From the NCBI GenBank assembly GCA_009885395.1, contig VFKT01000218.1, forward strand, positions 1 through 33,948: DNA of 33,948 bases. Direction: 5' to 3'. Shown here piece by piece: positions 16,129-25,014 of this stretch. The notes under the pieces are model-generated. The model ran no database searches. It saw only the letters and a program-made list of their open reading frames with translations, and was not told the origin of the DNA. The stretch's first letter is position 1; each line of letters opens with the position of its first letter. The DNA comes from Deltaproteobacteria bacterium. GTDB lineage: Bacteria > Desulfobacterota > Binatia > UBA12015. The position numbers and the translations under genes were made by a program.

Positions 16129-17739
16129 TCAGTCGAATGCCTCGTCTGAGATATCCCACCAGAGCTCGCATTGGGCACGCCGGAAACCAGAGACCTCCCG
16201 GATCGGTGCGTCGAATTCAAGCCGCAGATCGGTCGAATCCCGCCAGCGCGGCCACAACAGCGCGCCGTCGAGGTTCGGATCGCCCGCGGCGGCAAAGCGC
16301 GACCAGTAGCGCTGCATGGCGGTGGCAAGAACCCCGTCCTCGGGCGTGGGTGGGCTGACCGAGCCGAAGACGTAAGCGATCTCGGCGCCATGGGTGGCCT
16401 TCAGGAAGGAGATCGCGGGGATCGGGATCGGTCTCGCAAAATTATAGAGGTACACGGGAATGCCGGCCAAGGCGGCGCGGCGGCCGGTATCGAAGGTTCC
16501 GCAGACCAGGCCGGAATCGCCCATGGTGCGAATATAGGCGTCAGCAGGCGAATCGAAATCCGCAGGCGGGTAGAGGGCTGCGATCTCGTCAGCCCGGTCG
16601 CCCCATTGCGCTCTCAGGGCGGCGAGGTACTGCTCGGGCGTCTCCAGTGGTGGCAAGCCGCCGGTCAGCGCGAAGAGGGTGCCTTCGTCGGCGTTGGAGC
16701 CCAGCAGATAGGGCACCTTTGCGATGGCGCCGCGATCAAAAAGGGCACGTGGCTGGTCGGGCAGGACGCCACCATCGACGGTCGGGCCGAAGCCGCCGGA
16801 GTGCAGGAGAAGATCAGCCGTCGGCACCGAGCGCAGGCAGGCGAGGGGATTCGCTGCGGACGCACAGCCCACTTCGCCGAGCAGCGTGTCGGTTCGGGCC
16901 TCACCATCGGCCAGTGTGGAATTATGGTAGGTGCAGCCGCCGCTCTGGCTGATGGCGCGATGAAAGAGCCCGCGGCTTCCCGGTGCGGCCATGTGGTAGC
17001 AGACGTCGAACGAGCCCGCGCTCTCACCGAAGATGGTGACGTTGTCGGGGTCGCCGCCGAAGGGCGCGATATTGTCGCGTACCCATTTTAGGGCGAGGCG
17101 TTGATCGAGAAGGGCCTGGTTGCCTGAGAAGGGGTACTGCTTGTCCGCTGCGGCGAGTGCCGGGTGGCTCAGGAAGCCGAAGATTCCAAGTCGATAATTG
17201 ATACTGACCACGATCACGTTGTGCTGCTCGGCCAGTATTTGGCCGTCGTAGAAGAGTCCGCCGATGCCGAGCGGCACCAGGTCGGCGGCCGAACCGGCGG
17301 TGTTGCCACCCCCATGGAACCAGACCATGACGGGAAGCGGGGTTGTGGGGGCCGGCTCGGGTGTCCAGACGTTGAGATAGAGGCAGTCTTCGTTCTCGGA
17401 GTAGTCGGCGGTGATGCTGTCGTTTTGCGCGCAGGCTGCACTCATGGTGCTGGCATCGCGGGTGCCGCTCCAGGGCAAAGCCGGTAGCGGCGGCTGCCAA
17501 CGAAGTTCGCCGAGCGGCGGACGGGCGAACGGAATGCCGAAGAAATGGCGCGCCCCACCCATGGCGACACCCTGCAGATCGCCGTCGGCGAGTTCGAGCC
17601 GAGTACCCGACTGGATGGGGTCCGGGACCTCGTCGCTGCCGCAGGCAGCGACCAGCGCCAATGCCGCCGCGCTCAAAACCCCTCGTGCAAATCGCGATCG
17701 CAGCGAAAAGACCTGTTCCACGTTGTAGCGTGCGTTCAT
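16129..17739 (-). CDS. Type-B carboxylesterase, predicted lipoprotein
   Basis: Lipobox-like ALALVAAC; FGIPFARPPLGELRW; GESAGSFDVCYHMAAPGSRGLFHRAISQSGG; THGAEIAYVFG catalytic His region. Confidence 0.93.
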   Translation of the reverse strand: MNARYNVEQVFSLRSRFARGVLSAAALALVAACGSDEVPDPIQSGTRLELADGDLQGVAMGGARHFFGIPFARPPLGELRWQPPLPALPWSGTRDASTMSAACAQNDSITADYSENEDCLYLNVWTPEPAPTTPLPVMVWFHGGGNTAGSAADLVPLGIGGLFYDGQILAEQHNVIVVSINYRLGIFGFLSHPALAAADKQYPFSGNQALLDQRLALKWVRDNIAPFGGDPDNVTIFGESAGSFDVCYHMAAPGSRGLFHRAISQSGGCTYHNSTLADGEARTDTLLGEVGCASAANPLACLRSVPTADLLLHSGGFGPTVDGGVLPDQPRALFDRGAIAKVPYLLGSNADEGTLFALTGGLPPLETPEQYLAALRAQWGDRADEIAALYPPADFDSPADAYIRTMGDSGLVCGTFDTGRRAALAGIPVYLYNFARPIPIPAISFLKATHGAEIAYVFGSVSPPTPEDGVLATAMQRYWSRFAAAGDPNLDGALLWPRWRDSTDLRLEFDAPIREVSGFRRAQCELWWDISDEAFD

Positions 17740-17769
17740 GCCGGTTCTCCAGTCGTTTGGGGACGTGCG

Positions 17770-17804
17770 TTTAATTTTCTCACGGAAGTTTAGTTTTTTC
17801 GGGG
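17770..17804. repeat. Two direct AT-rich repeats (TTTARTTTTYTCRSGG), 19 bp period
   Basis: TTTAATTTTCTCACGG (17770-17785) and TTTAGTTTTTTCGGGG (17789-17804), upstream of the carboxylesterase start. Confidence 0.6.
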
Positions 17805-17844
17805 GGCGCGGCTTCTGCCAGAGGCAGTCTCGGATCGCCGCGCC
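17805..17844. other. Nested inverted repeat / RNA hairpin candidate
   Basis: GGCGCGGC-tt-CTGCC-aga-GGCAG-tctcggatc-GCCGCGCC: 8-bp outer and 5-bp inner stem. Confidence 0.6.
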
Positions 17845-17959
17845 ATCAGGAGCACTCTCGCCCCTCTTTCCCAGCCTGCCGGTCCTGCGCCGGTGGCGCA
17901 ACCGCGCGCCTCCGGCTTGGTCGCGGCGGGTAGAAGGGCCGGGGCGACCAGGCCGAGCC

Positions 17960-19393
17960 TCAGCCGACGATCGTCTGCACCTCGAGGAAGGCTTCGACAC
18001 CCTCGGGGCCGCATTCGCGGCCGATCCCCGAGGCCTTGAAGCCACCGAAAGGTTGCTTGAGATCCATCGTTGCGAGCGCGTTCACGCCCAGCGTGCCGGT
18101 GCGCACGCGGCGTGCCAGATCGAGCCCATGTTCGCGGTCGGCAGTCCAGACCGAGCCGGAGAGGCCGTAGTCGGAATCATTGGCGATCCGCACCGCATCA
18201 ACTTCGTTGTCGTAGGGAATGACCACGAGCACCGGCCCGAAAACCTCTTCGCGGGCGATCCGCATTTTATTATCTACGTCGGCGAAGAGCGTGGGCTCGA
18301 CGAACCAGCCGCGCGGCAGACCCGCCGGTCGCCCGCCGCCCACCACCACCCGGGCCCCCTCGTCGCGGCCGATGCCGATATAACCGAGAACGCGCTCGCG
18401 CTGGCGCTCGGCAACCAGCGGACCCACCATGGTTGCGGCATCGGACGGATCGCCCACCTTGAGGCCCCCGACCTGTTCGGCGAGCGCATTGACGATTTCG
18501 GCGTAGCGCTTGCGCGGCGCCAGCAGGCGGGTCTGCGATAGGCAGGCCTGGCCGTTGTTCATGATCGCGTTGGGCATCAAAAGCGGGAGTGCCGCCGACA
18601 GATCGACGTCCTCCAATAAAATAGCTGCGGATTTGCCTCCAAGCTCGAGCGTGCATCGTTTCAACAATTCACCGCAGATCGCACCGATCCGCCGGCCGGC
18701 GGCCGTGCTGCCGGTGAAGGAGACCTTATCCACGCCCCCGTGGCGGACCAGCAACTCGCCGCTTTCGCGTCCCGCCGGAAGGATGCTCACCACGCCAGGC
18801 GGCAGCTCGATCGCCTCGAGCACTTCCGCCAGCAGGATTGCGTCAAGAGGAGTCTCTGGGGCTGGCTTCAAGATCATTGGCGCGCCGGCAACCATCGCGG
18901 CGCCGAGCTTCATCACACTGATGAAAAGCGGCACATTCCATGGGATGATCCCCGCCGCGACACCGACCGGCAGACGTCGCACCAAAGTTGGCCCGAGTAG
19001 ACCCGGGCGGGCCTCTTCAAGCTCGATCCGGTCGGCGATCTCGGCAAAGCCGTCGAGCACCATGATGGCCGCACCGACCTGGCCCATCAGGCTGAAGCTC
19101 GCCGGGGCGCCCATCTCGCGCGTGATGATGTCGGCGAAGTCCTGCATTCGGGTGGCGATGGCCTCTGATAAGGCCCGGACCTTCTGGCCGCGCTCGCGGG
19201 CCGAGAGCCGTGGCCAAGGCCCCTGGTCCATGGCGTGGCGGGCGGCCTGCACAGCCCGCTCGATATCCTCTTCGCCCGCTTCGGGTACGCGCGCGATTAC
19301 CTGCTCCGTGACCGGCGAGATGACGTCGATTGTTCGCGTGCTTGCCGGCGAGACCCATTGGCCACCGATCCAGAGTTGATTATGAATTTCCAT
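17960..19393 (-). CDS. Aldehyde dehydrogenase family protein
   Basis: PWNVPLFISVMKLGAAMVAG, FTGSTAAGRRIG, LELGGKSAAI, NNGQACLSQTR motifs. Confidence 0.94.
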   Translation of the reverse strand: MEIHNQLWIGGQWVSPASTRTIDVISPVTEQVIARVPEAGEEDIERAVQAARHAMDQGPWPRLSARERGQKVRALSEAIATRMQDFADIITREMGAPASFSLMGQVGAAIMVLDGFAEIADRIELEEARPGLLGPTLVRRLPVGVAAGIIPWNVPLFISVMKLGAAMVAGAPMILKPAPETPLDAILLAEVLEAIELPPGVVSILPAGRESGELLVRHGGVDKVSFTGSTAAGRRIGAICGELLKRCTLELGGKSAAILLEDVDLSAALPLLMPNAIMNNGQACLSQTRLLAPRKRYAEIVNALAEQVGGLKVGDPSDAATMVGPLVAERQRERVLGYIGIGRDEGARVVVGGGRPAGLPRGWFVEPTLFADVDNKMRIAREEVFGPVLVVIPYDNEVDAVRIANDSDYGLSGSVWTADREHGLDLARRVRTGTLGVNALATMDLKQPFGGFKASGIGRECGPEGVEAFLEVQTIVG

Positions 19394-19405
19394 GCTTGTA
19401 GCTTT

Positions 19406-20533
19406 CTAAGTGGTTGTCGATCTGATGCTTGCCCGGACTTGAAAAACGGGCGGCTGTCGCAGGCGGGTCAGGGCGCCTGCCAGGTCGGCTGGACTGATCT
19501 CGTCTGAAACGATGGCGCGTCCGAGTTCGGGCACCAGAATGAAGCGGATCGCCCCGTCGAGAAATTTCTTGTCGTGGCCGAGGCTCTCAAGTACTGCGGC
19601 ATCGGGGACGTCGTCGCTTAGAGTCAAGGGCAGTCCGAAGGAAGCCAGCGCAGCGAGAACCCGATGGCTTTGCGCCGGATCGAGCCCGGCATGACGTTCC
19701 GAGAGGTCAAGCGCGGCGCGCAGCCCGAGGCTTATGGCTTCGCCATGCATCAGTCGGCCGTAACCGGCGGCGGTCTCAATGGCGTGCCCGATTGTATGGC
19801 CAAAGTTCAGGTGTGCACGGGCACCATTTGTTTCGAGTTCATCTTCTTCGACGACGCGCGCCTTGATCGCGACGTTGCGATGGATCAGCGGCGCCACACC
19901 CGAGCGCGACCGCACCCCATCAAGGGTAGCCAGCATCGCGGGATCGCGGATCGCGGCGTGTTTGATGATTTCGGCAAAGCCCTCGGCCCATTCGCGCTCC
20001 GGCAGCGTGAGCAGAGTGTCGGCATCGGCCAGCACCAGCGAGGGCTGGTGGAAGGCACCGACCAGGTTCTTGCCCTCGGGCAGGTTGACGGCAGTCTTGC
20101 CGCCGATCGAGCTGTCCACCTGCGCGACCACGGTCGTTGGCACCTGCACGACCGGCACGCCGCGCTGGAAAATCGCCGCGGCAAAGCCGGCAAGGTCACC
20201 GACCACGCCGCCGCCAAGGGCGACCAGGCACGAGGAGCGGTCAAGCCCGGCAGTCAGCATCCGGCGACAGATGGTTTCGACCCCAGCCATGCTCTTGCTG
20301 GCCTCGCCCGCCGCCACCACGATGCGCTCGACGATGAAATCTGCGTGCTCCAATGAAGCCTGCGCGGCATCGCCGAAGAGCCGATCGACGTTCGTGTCGG
20401 TCACGAGGGCGGCGCGGCGAGCGCGGAGCATCCGGCGTGAACGTGCGCCGAGTTCGGCCAGAATGCCGTTGCCGACGACCACCTCGGAGGTTCGGTCGCC
20501 GAGGTGAATTGTCACCGGCTCAAACGCGGCCAT
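19406..20533 (-). CDS. aroB: 3-dehydroquinate synthase
   Basis: GGGVVGDLAGFAAAIFQRGVPVVQVPTTVVAQVDSSIGGKTAVN, ADTLLTLPEREWAEGFAEIIKHA, ARAHLNFGHTIGHAIE: canonical DHQS motifs. Confidence 0.95.
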   Translation of the reverse strand: MAAFEPVTIHLGDRTSEVVVGNGILAELGARSRRMLRARRAALVTDTNVDRLFGDAAQASLEHADFIVERIVVAAGEASKSMAGVETICRRMLTAGLDRSSCLVALGGGVVGDLAGFAAAIFQRGVPVVQVPTTVVAQVDSSIGGKTAVNLPEGKNLVGAFHQPSLVLADADTLLTLPEREWAEGFAEIIKHAAIRDPAMLATLDGVRSRSGVAPLIHRNVAIKARVVEEDELETNGARAHLNFGHTIGHAIETAAGYGRLMHGEAISLGLRAALDLSERHAGLDPAQSHRVLAALASFGLPLTLSDDVPDAAVLESLGHDKKFLDGAIRFILVPELGRAIVSDEISPADLAGALTRLRQPPVFQVRASIRSTTT

Positions 20534-20658
20534 GCGCAGCGCCTAGCAGGCCCCGGTGGAATGGCCCAGATCAGAGGCCGCGGCTTCGACAGACCTGGTG
20601 TACGCACCGACCGGCGGTTGCTGCAGCCATGCCTGCGACAGAAAGTCATCCACGAAAA

Positions 20659-22305
20659 TCACGACGGCTTCGGGTTCTTGGCAAGCTCTGCCTTGGCCCA
20701 CGCGTAGTCCGCCTTGCCGTTGGGTGAGCGCTGCACCTGGCCGACAAACACCACGGATCGAGGCGCCTTGTATCCCGCCAACTCGGTCCGACACGCAGCA
20801 GCGAGTTGCTCCAGTGTCGCCGAATGACCTGGACGGAGTTGCACGATCGCCGCAACTTCCTGCCCGAAGCGCTCGTGCGGCCGCCCGCAAACGATCGCGT
20901 CGGCCACCGCCGGATGGTGCTTGAGCGCCTGCTCGACCTCTTCGGCGAATACCTTTTCGCCACCTGTATTGATCGTGGTCGAATCGCGTCCCAGCACCTC
21001 GATGGAGCCGTCGGAGCGCAGCCGTGCGCGGTCGCCTGGGATCGAATAGCGAATTTTATTTACGACGGGGAAGGTGCGAGCCGTTTTCTCGGGATCACCG
21101 AGATAACCGAGCGGCACGCGGCCGGTCTGGGCGAGCCAGCCGATCTCGTCGCCGGCGATATCGATCTGGCGGGCGAGATCTTCGGAGAGCACGCAAGCGC
21201 CCGGCTCCGGGTTGAACGTGCCGGTGGTGGCGGGCGTACCGGCACGGCTTTCGCGTTGAGCTTGCCGACCGGTTTCCGAAGAGCCGACAGTATCCGAGAT
21301 GCGGGCCCCAGCGGGAAGGAAACGCAGCAACGCCTCCTTCGAACGAACGCCCAGCACCGCGCCGCCGTTGCCGAGTACCTTGACGCTTGAGAGATCCCAG
21401 GGCGTCTTCTCGAGTTCGTCGAGCAGCGGGCGGGCGAAGGCATCCCCGATGATGAGCACGACGTTGATCCGCTCGCGCTCGATCGTGCGCAGGATCGAAA
21501 CCGCGTCCAGCCTTTGCGTCTCATCCTGAATGACCACGGTATGGCCGGCGAGCAGGGCGTCGAAAGCCGTCCAATGCGCGGCATGCATGAAGGGTGCGGT
21601 CGGCAGGAAGCGCAGGCCGCCCCGGAGGGCCCGTTCGGTGACGGTTGTGATCGAATCGATCTCGCGGCCGTCGCGCAGGCGGCCGCCCATTGCCGCGACG
21701 TAGATGTCAGCTTGACGCCAGAGGACGCCCTTGGGCTGCCCCGTCGTGCCGCCGGTATAGAGGATGTAGAGATCGTCGGCGGTCCGTTGCACCGCGGGTG
21801 TGGCCGCGCTCGCGACACGCAGGGCGTCTTCGTAGTCGAGCGCACCCTCCAGCAACGCTTCGCCCGAATCGTCCTCGACTTGCAGCAGGACCTGCAGATC
21901 CGGGAGCTGTGAACGGATCGCGGCAACGACGGGTGCAAAGCTCGAGTGGTAGACCAGCGCGCGCGCACGGCAATCAAGCAGCAAGGATTTCAGCTCGCTG
22001 CCGGTATATCTGTAGTTTACGTTGATCGGAGCGAGACGGCCGGCAAAGGCGGCGAGCATGCTCTCAAGATACTCGGGTCCGTTGTAGAGGAAGAGGGCGA
22101 CGTGGTCCTGGCCCGATTCAAAGGGCTGTAGACCGGCGCGCTCCTGGCGTGCACCGAGGCCGAGCCCGAGCAGGCTATTGGCCAGTCGGCGAACCCTTTG
22201 CTGCACGTCGGCATAGGAGAGGCGGCGATCGCGCCAAACCAGGCATTCGCGCTCGGGTACGGCATCGGCAACGGCTTCGAAGAGATCGGCGAGATTGGCG
22301 TCCAC
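20659..22305 (-). CDS. AMP-dependent acyl-CoA synthetase / fatty-acid-CoA ligase
   Basis: LYTGGTTGQPKGVLW P-loop; VGSSETG; GDRARLRSDGSIEVLGRDSTTINTGGEKVFAEEVE. Confidence 0.93.
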   Translation of the reverse strand: MDANLADLFEAVADAVPERECLVWRDRRLSYADVQQRVRRLANSLLGLGLGARQERAGLQPFESGQDHVALFLYNGPEYLESMLAAFAGRLAPINVNYRYTGSELKSLLLDCRARALVYHSSFAPVVAAIRSQLPDLQVLLQVEDDSGEALLEGALDYEDALRVASAATPAVQRTADDLYILYTGGTTGQPKGVLWRQADIYVAAMGGRLRDGREIDSITTVTERALRGGLRFLPTAPFMHAAHWTAFDALLAGHTVVIQDETQRLDAVSILRTIERERINVVLIIGDAFARPLLDELEKTPWDLSSVKVLGNGGAVLGVRSKEALLRFLPAGARISDTVGSSETGRQAQRESRAGTPATTGTFNPEPGACVLSEDLARQIDIAGDEIGWLAQTGRVPLGYLGDPEKTARTFPVVNKIRYSIPGDRARLRSDGSIEVLGRDSTTINTGGEKVFAEEVEQALKHHPAVADAIVCGRPHERFGQEVAAIVQLRPGHSATLEQLAAACRTELAGYKAPRSVVFVGQVQRSPNGKADYAWAKAELAKNPKPS

Positions 22306-22567
22306 CAGAGACGTTTGCGGATTCGAGCGGCTTGCCGCAAGTGCGACCGCCCTGTCGCGGGCTGGCCGCGACGGGCAGCATGATCTGGCACAAGCCGTAG
22401 GTGCCGGCGTTGCCGCGACCGCCCTCTTGCCGACTGGCGCGTCGCGTCAGCCGCAATGCCTTGCCGGCCCGGTGAGCCTTGCGTAACCAACGGCGCATTC
22501 GCGGTCCGCACCCGCCCAATCCGGGCGCGCCCCGGCCGCGTTCATCCCAGCAGAGGAGGCACCGAAA

Positions 22568-23410
22568 ATGGCGATCAATCCAAATGCCGTAGGCGAAAAA
22601 GGCAGTCAGAGCCGCAGGTCATGGACCTCGAAGGATGCGATGCTCTACGCGCTCGGCGTCGGCGCCGGCACAAGCGATCTCGCGTTTACGACCGAGAACT
22701 CAAAGGACATCGCGCAGAAGGTGCTGCCGACGATGGCGGTCGTCCTTGGCGGCGGCGGCGCGCCCTTCGACAAACTCGGCACGTTCAACCCAGCCCTCCT
22801 CGTGCACGGCGAAGAGGGCATCGAATTGTTCGGCGAAATTCCGGTCGAAGGCGAGATCGAGAGCGTCGGTCGCATCAAGGCGATCTGGGACAAGGGTGCC
22901 GGCAAGGGCGCCGTGGTCGAAATCGAATCCGAGTCGATCGACGTCAAGACCGGCAAGCCGATATTCAAGGTCTTCATGTCACTCTTTCTGCGTGGCGAGG
23001 GTGGTTTTGGCGGCGAGCGTGGGACGTCGGTGAAATTCGAGGTGCCGTCGCGCGCCCCCGACCATGCCGTGACCTATACGACGCGGGAAGATCAGGCGCT
23101 GCTCTACCGGCTCTCGGGCGATACCAATCCGCTGCATTCGGACCCGTCGTTCGCCAAGCTCGCCGGCTTCGATCGGCCGATTCTGCACGGCCTCTGCACC
23201 TATGGCTTCACCGGCCGTGCACTCCTGAGCGCGCTTTGCGGCGGCGATTCGTCGCGTTTCAAATCCATGTACGGACGCTTCTCGAAGCCCGTCATGCCGG
23301 GCGATGTGCTCACGGTCTCGATGTGGGTGGATGGCAAGACGTCCGCCTTTCAGACCAAAAACCAGAATGGCGAGGTAGTGCTTGACCACGGCCGCGTGGC
23401 GTTCGCCTAG
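22568..23410 (+). CDS. MaoC / peroxisomal MFE-2-like enoyl-CoA hydratase 2
   Basis: Double hotdog; hydratase-2 motif YRLSGDTNPLHSDPSFAKLAGFDRPILHGLCTYGFTGRA; SD GAGGAGG upstream. Confidence 0.93.
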   Translation: MAINPNAVGEKGSQSRRSWTSKDAMLYALGVGAGTSDLAFTTENSKDIAQKVLPTMAVVLGGGGAPFDKLGTFNPALLVHGEEGIELFGEIPVEGEIESVGRIKAIWDKGAGKGAVVEIESESIDVKTGKPIFKVFMSLFLRGEGGFGGERGTSVKFEVPSRAPDHAVTYTTREDQALLYRLSGDTNPLHSDPSFAKLAGFDRPILHGLCTYGFTGRALLSALCGGDSSRFKSMYGRFSKPVMPGDVLTVSMWVDGKTSAFQTKNQNGEVVLDHGRVAFA

Positions 23411-23421
23411 AGTTGACGGTG

Positions 23422-23443
23422 GGCGGTGCCGTGGGGCACCGCC
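23422..23443. terminator. Candidate (bidirectional) transcription terminator hairpin
   Basis: Perfect 9-bp stem with tetraloop: GGCGGTGCC-gtgg-GGCACCGCC, in the convergent gap between the MaoC and cytidylate-kinase-like genes; no clear U-tract. Confidence 0.5.
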
Positions 23444-23489
23444 GGTTGGTGGCGGGCATGTCCCACCACGATGGCGGTCCCGCCAGGAA

Positions 23490-24161
23490 TCAGGCGGGGA
23501 AGCGGCGCCGGTAGGCTTCGATCACAATCTCGGCGGCCGCGTCGAGGCCGAGCGTCTCGGTGTTCACGACCACATCGTAGAGCGATGGATCCAGGTAGAA
23601 GACGTTGAAATCCTGACGGAGGAAGCGTTCGCGTTGGTCGTCCTGCCGCACCAGCCGTCGCGCCGCCTCGCGCGCATCAAGGCCGTGGCGTGCGCCGTAC
23701 CATTCGGCCCGCGCGTGGGCCGAGGCGACAACGAGGACGCGCAGGCAACGGTCGGCAGGCAGGATGTAGGGCGCGCCGCGTCCGACGATTACCGCATGGC
23801 CCCGCTGGCCGAGCGTGGTGACGATCTGAACGACGTCTTTCAAATAATCGCTCTCGGTGAACTGACGGTGGCTGAAGCTGTCGACCAGATGACGCTGGAT
23901 GGACGTCTCGGCATGTTCATCCATGCCTTCGACCAGGCTCAATTTGACGCCTTCCTCCTTGGCGATCTGCTCGACGATCTCCCGGCCGAACATGCCGTAG
24001 CCGAGTTGCTTGGAAAGACGTTGCCCAAGCGTGGTCCCGCCCGCCGAGGGCATGCGTCCGATCGCGATGCAGGGCGAGGCGACTTCTTGCGACTTGCCGC
24101 GTGAGGCTTCCCAGCGTTGGACTTGTTGATCGACGAGTTGTGCGATGCTCTGGACGGCCAT
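23490..24161 (-). CDS. Cytidylate kinase-like family protein
   Basis: IAIGRMPSAGGTTLGQRLSKQLGYGMFGREIVEQIAKEEG ... IVGRGAPYIL ... RRLVRQDDQRERFLRQDF, typical of the cytidylate-kinase-like family; GAAGGA SD supports ATG at 24161. Confidence 0.87.
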   Translation of the reverse strand: MAVQSIAQLVDQQVQRWEASRGKSQEVASPCIAIGRMPSAGGTTLGQRLSKQLGYGMFGREIVEQIAKEEGVKLSLVEGMDEHAETSIQRHLVDSFSHRQFTESDYLKDVVQIVTTLGQRGHAVIVGRGAPYILPADRCLRVLVVASAHARAEWYGARHGLDAREAARRLVRQDDQRERFLRQDFNVFYLDPSLYDVVVNTETLGLDAAAEIVIEAYRRRFPA

Positions 24162-24310
24162 TTTTCGGATCCTTCGTTCCTTGCGGGCAACCACTCGCAA
24201 ATCAAATCAGCGTGCGGCGAAGCTAGCAGAGGTCGGTCGCTCACGCATCCGCAATGGCCCGGGCCGGACCTGCCTTGGGGTGCTCGCCAGCCCTGTGCTA
24301 GGTCGACGGC

Positions 24311-24967
24311 ATGGCAGCATCCACATTACGGATCGGAGTTGTCCCGGTGACTCCATTCGAGCAAAACTGTTCGATCCTGCGCTGCGAGCGTACCGGTCGG
24401 GGGGCGGTCGTTGATCCGGGCGGCGATATCGACCGGATTGTCGATGGCCTGCAGCAGATGGACGTCGCGCTCGAGAAGATCCTGATCACGCACGGCCATA
24501 TTGACCATGCCGGAGCGACCCGGGCGCTGGCCGACCGCTTCGGGGTGCCGATTGAGGGGCCACACCCCGACGACCTCTTCCTGATCCAGGATTTGCCGGT
24601 GCATGGAAGGATGTTTGGCCTCGATAGCGCCCAATCCTTCGAGCCCGATCGCTGGCTGCAGGACGGTGAAACGGTGACGGTCGGTGAACATCGCTTCGAG
24701 GTTCGTCATTGTCCCGGTCATACGCCGGGCCATATCGTGTTCTATTCACCGGAAGCGGGCGTGGCGATTGTCGGTGATGTTATCTTTGATGGTTCGATCG
24801 GCCGCACCGATCTGCCACGCGGCAATCACGCGCAATTGATGCAGTCGATCCACGACAAGCTGCTTTCGCTCGACGACCAGACCGGCTTTGTGCCCGGCCA
24901 TGGTCCCACCTCGACGATCGGCGTGCAGCGCCGCACTAACCCGTTTCTTGTCGGCGAGTTTCGTTGA
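24311..24967 (+). CDS. MBL-fold metallo-hydrolase (glyoxalase-II-like)
   Basis: ITHGHIDHAGA (HxHxDH), HCPGHTPGHIVFY, VGDVIFDGSIGRTDLP, VPGHGPTSTIG. Confidence 0.93.
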   Translation: MAASTLRIGVVPVTPFEQNCSILRCERTGRGAVVDPGGDIDRIVDGLQQMDVALEKILITHGHIDHAGATRALADRFGVPIEGPHPDDLFLIQDLPVHGRMFGLDSAQSFEPDRWLQDGETVTVGEHRFEVRHCPGHTPGHIVFYSPEAGVAIVGDVIFDGSIGRTDLPRGNHAQLMQSIHDKLLSLDDQTGFVPGHGPTSTIGVQRRTNPFLVGEFR

Positions 24968-25014
24968 ATCGGGGTTGCCGGCGGAACACGATCGTCGTTC
25001 GGCGCGACCCGATT
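24967..25014. terminator. Candidate bidirectional terminator hairpin filling a convergent gap
   Basis: AATCGGG(g)TTGC ... GCGACCCGATT inverted repeat (11 bp with one bulge and one G-U) touching both stop codons. Confidence 0.4.

Noticed and set aside
22456-23385. 309-aa plus-strand ORF in another frame of the MaoC gene
   Set aside because: Arg-rich out-of-frame translation overlapping the well-supported hydratase-2 CDS.
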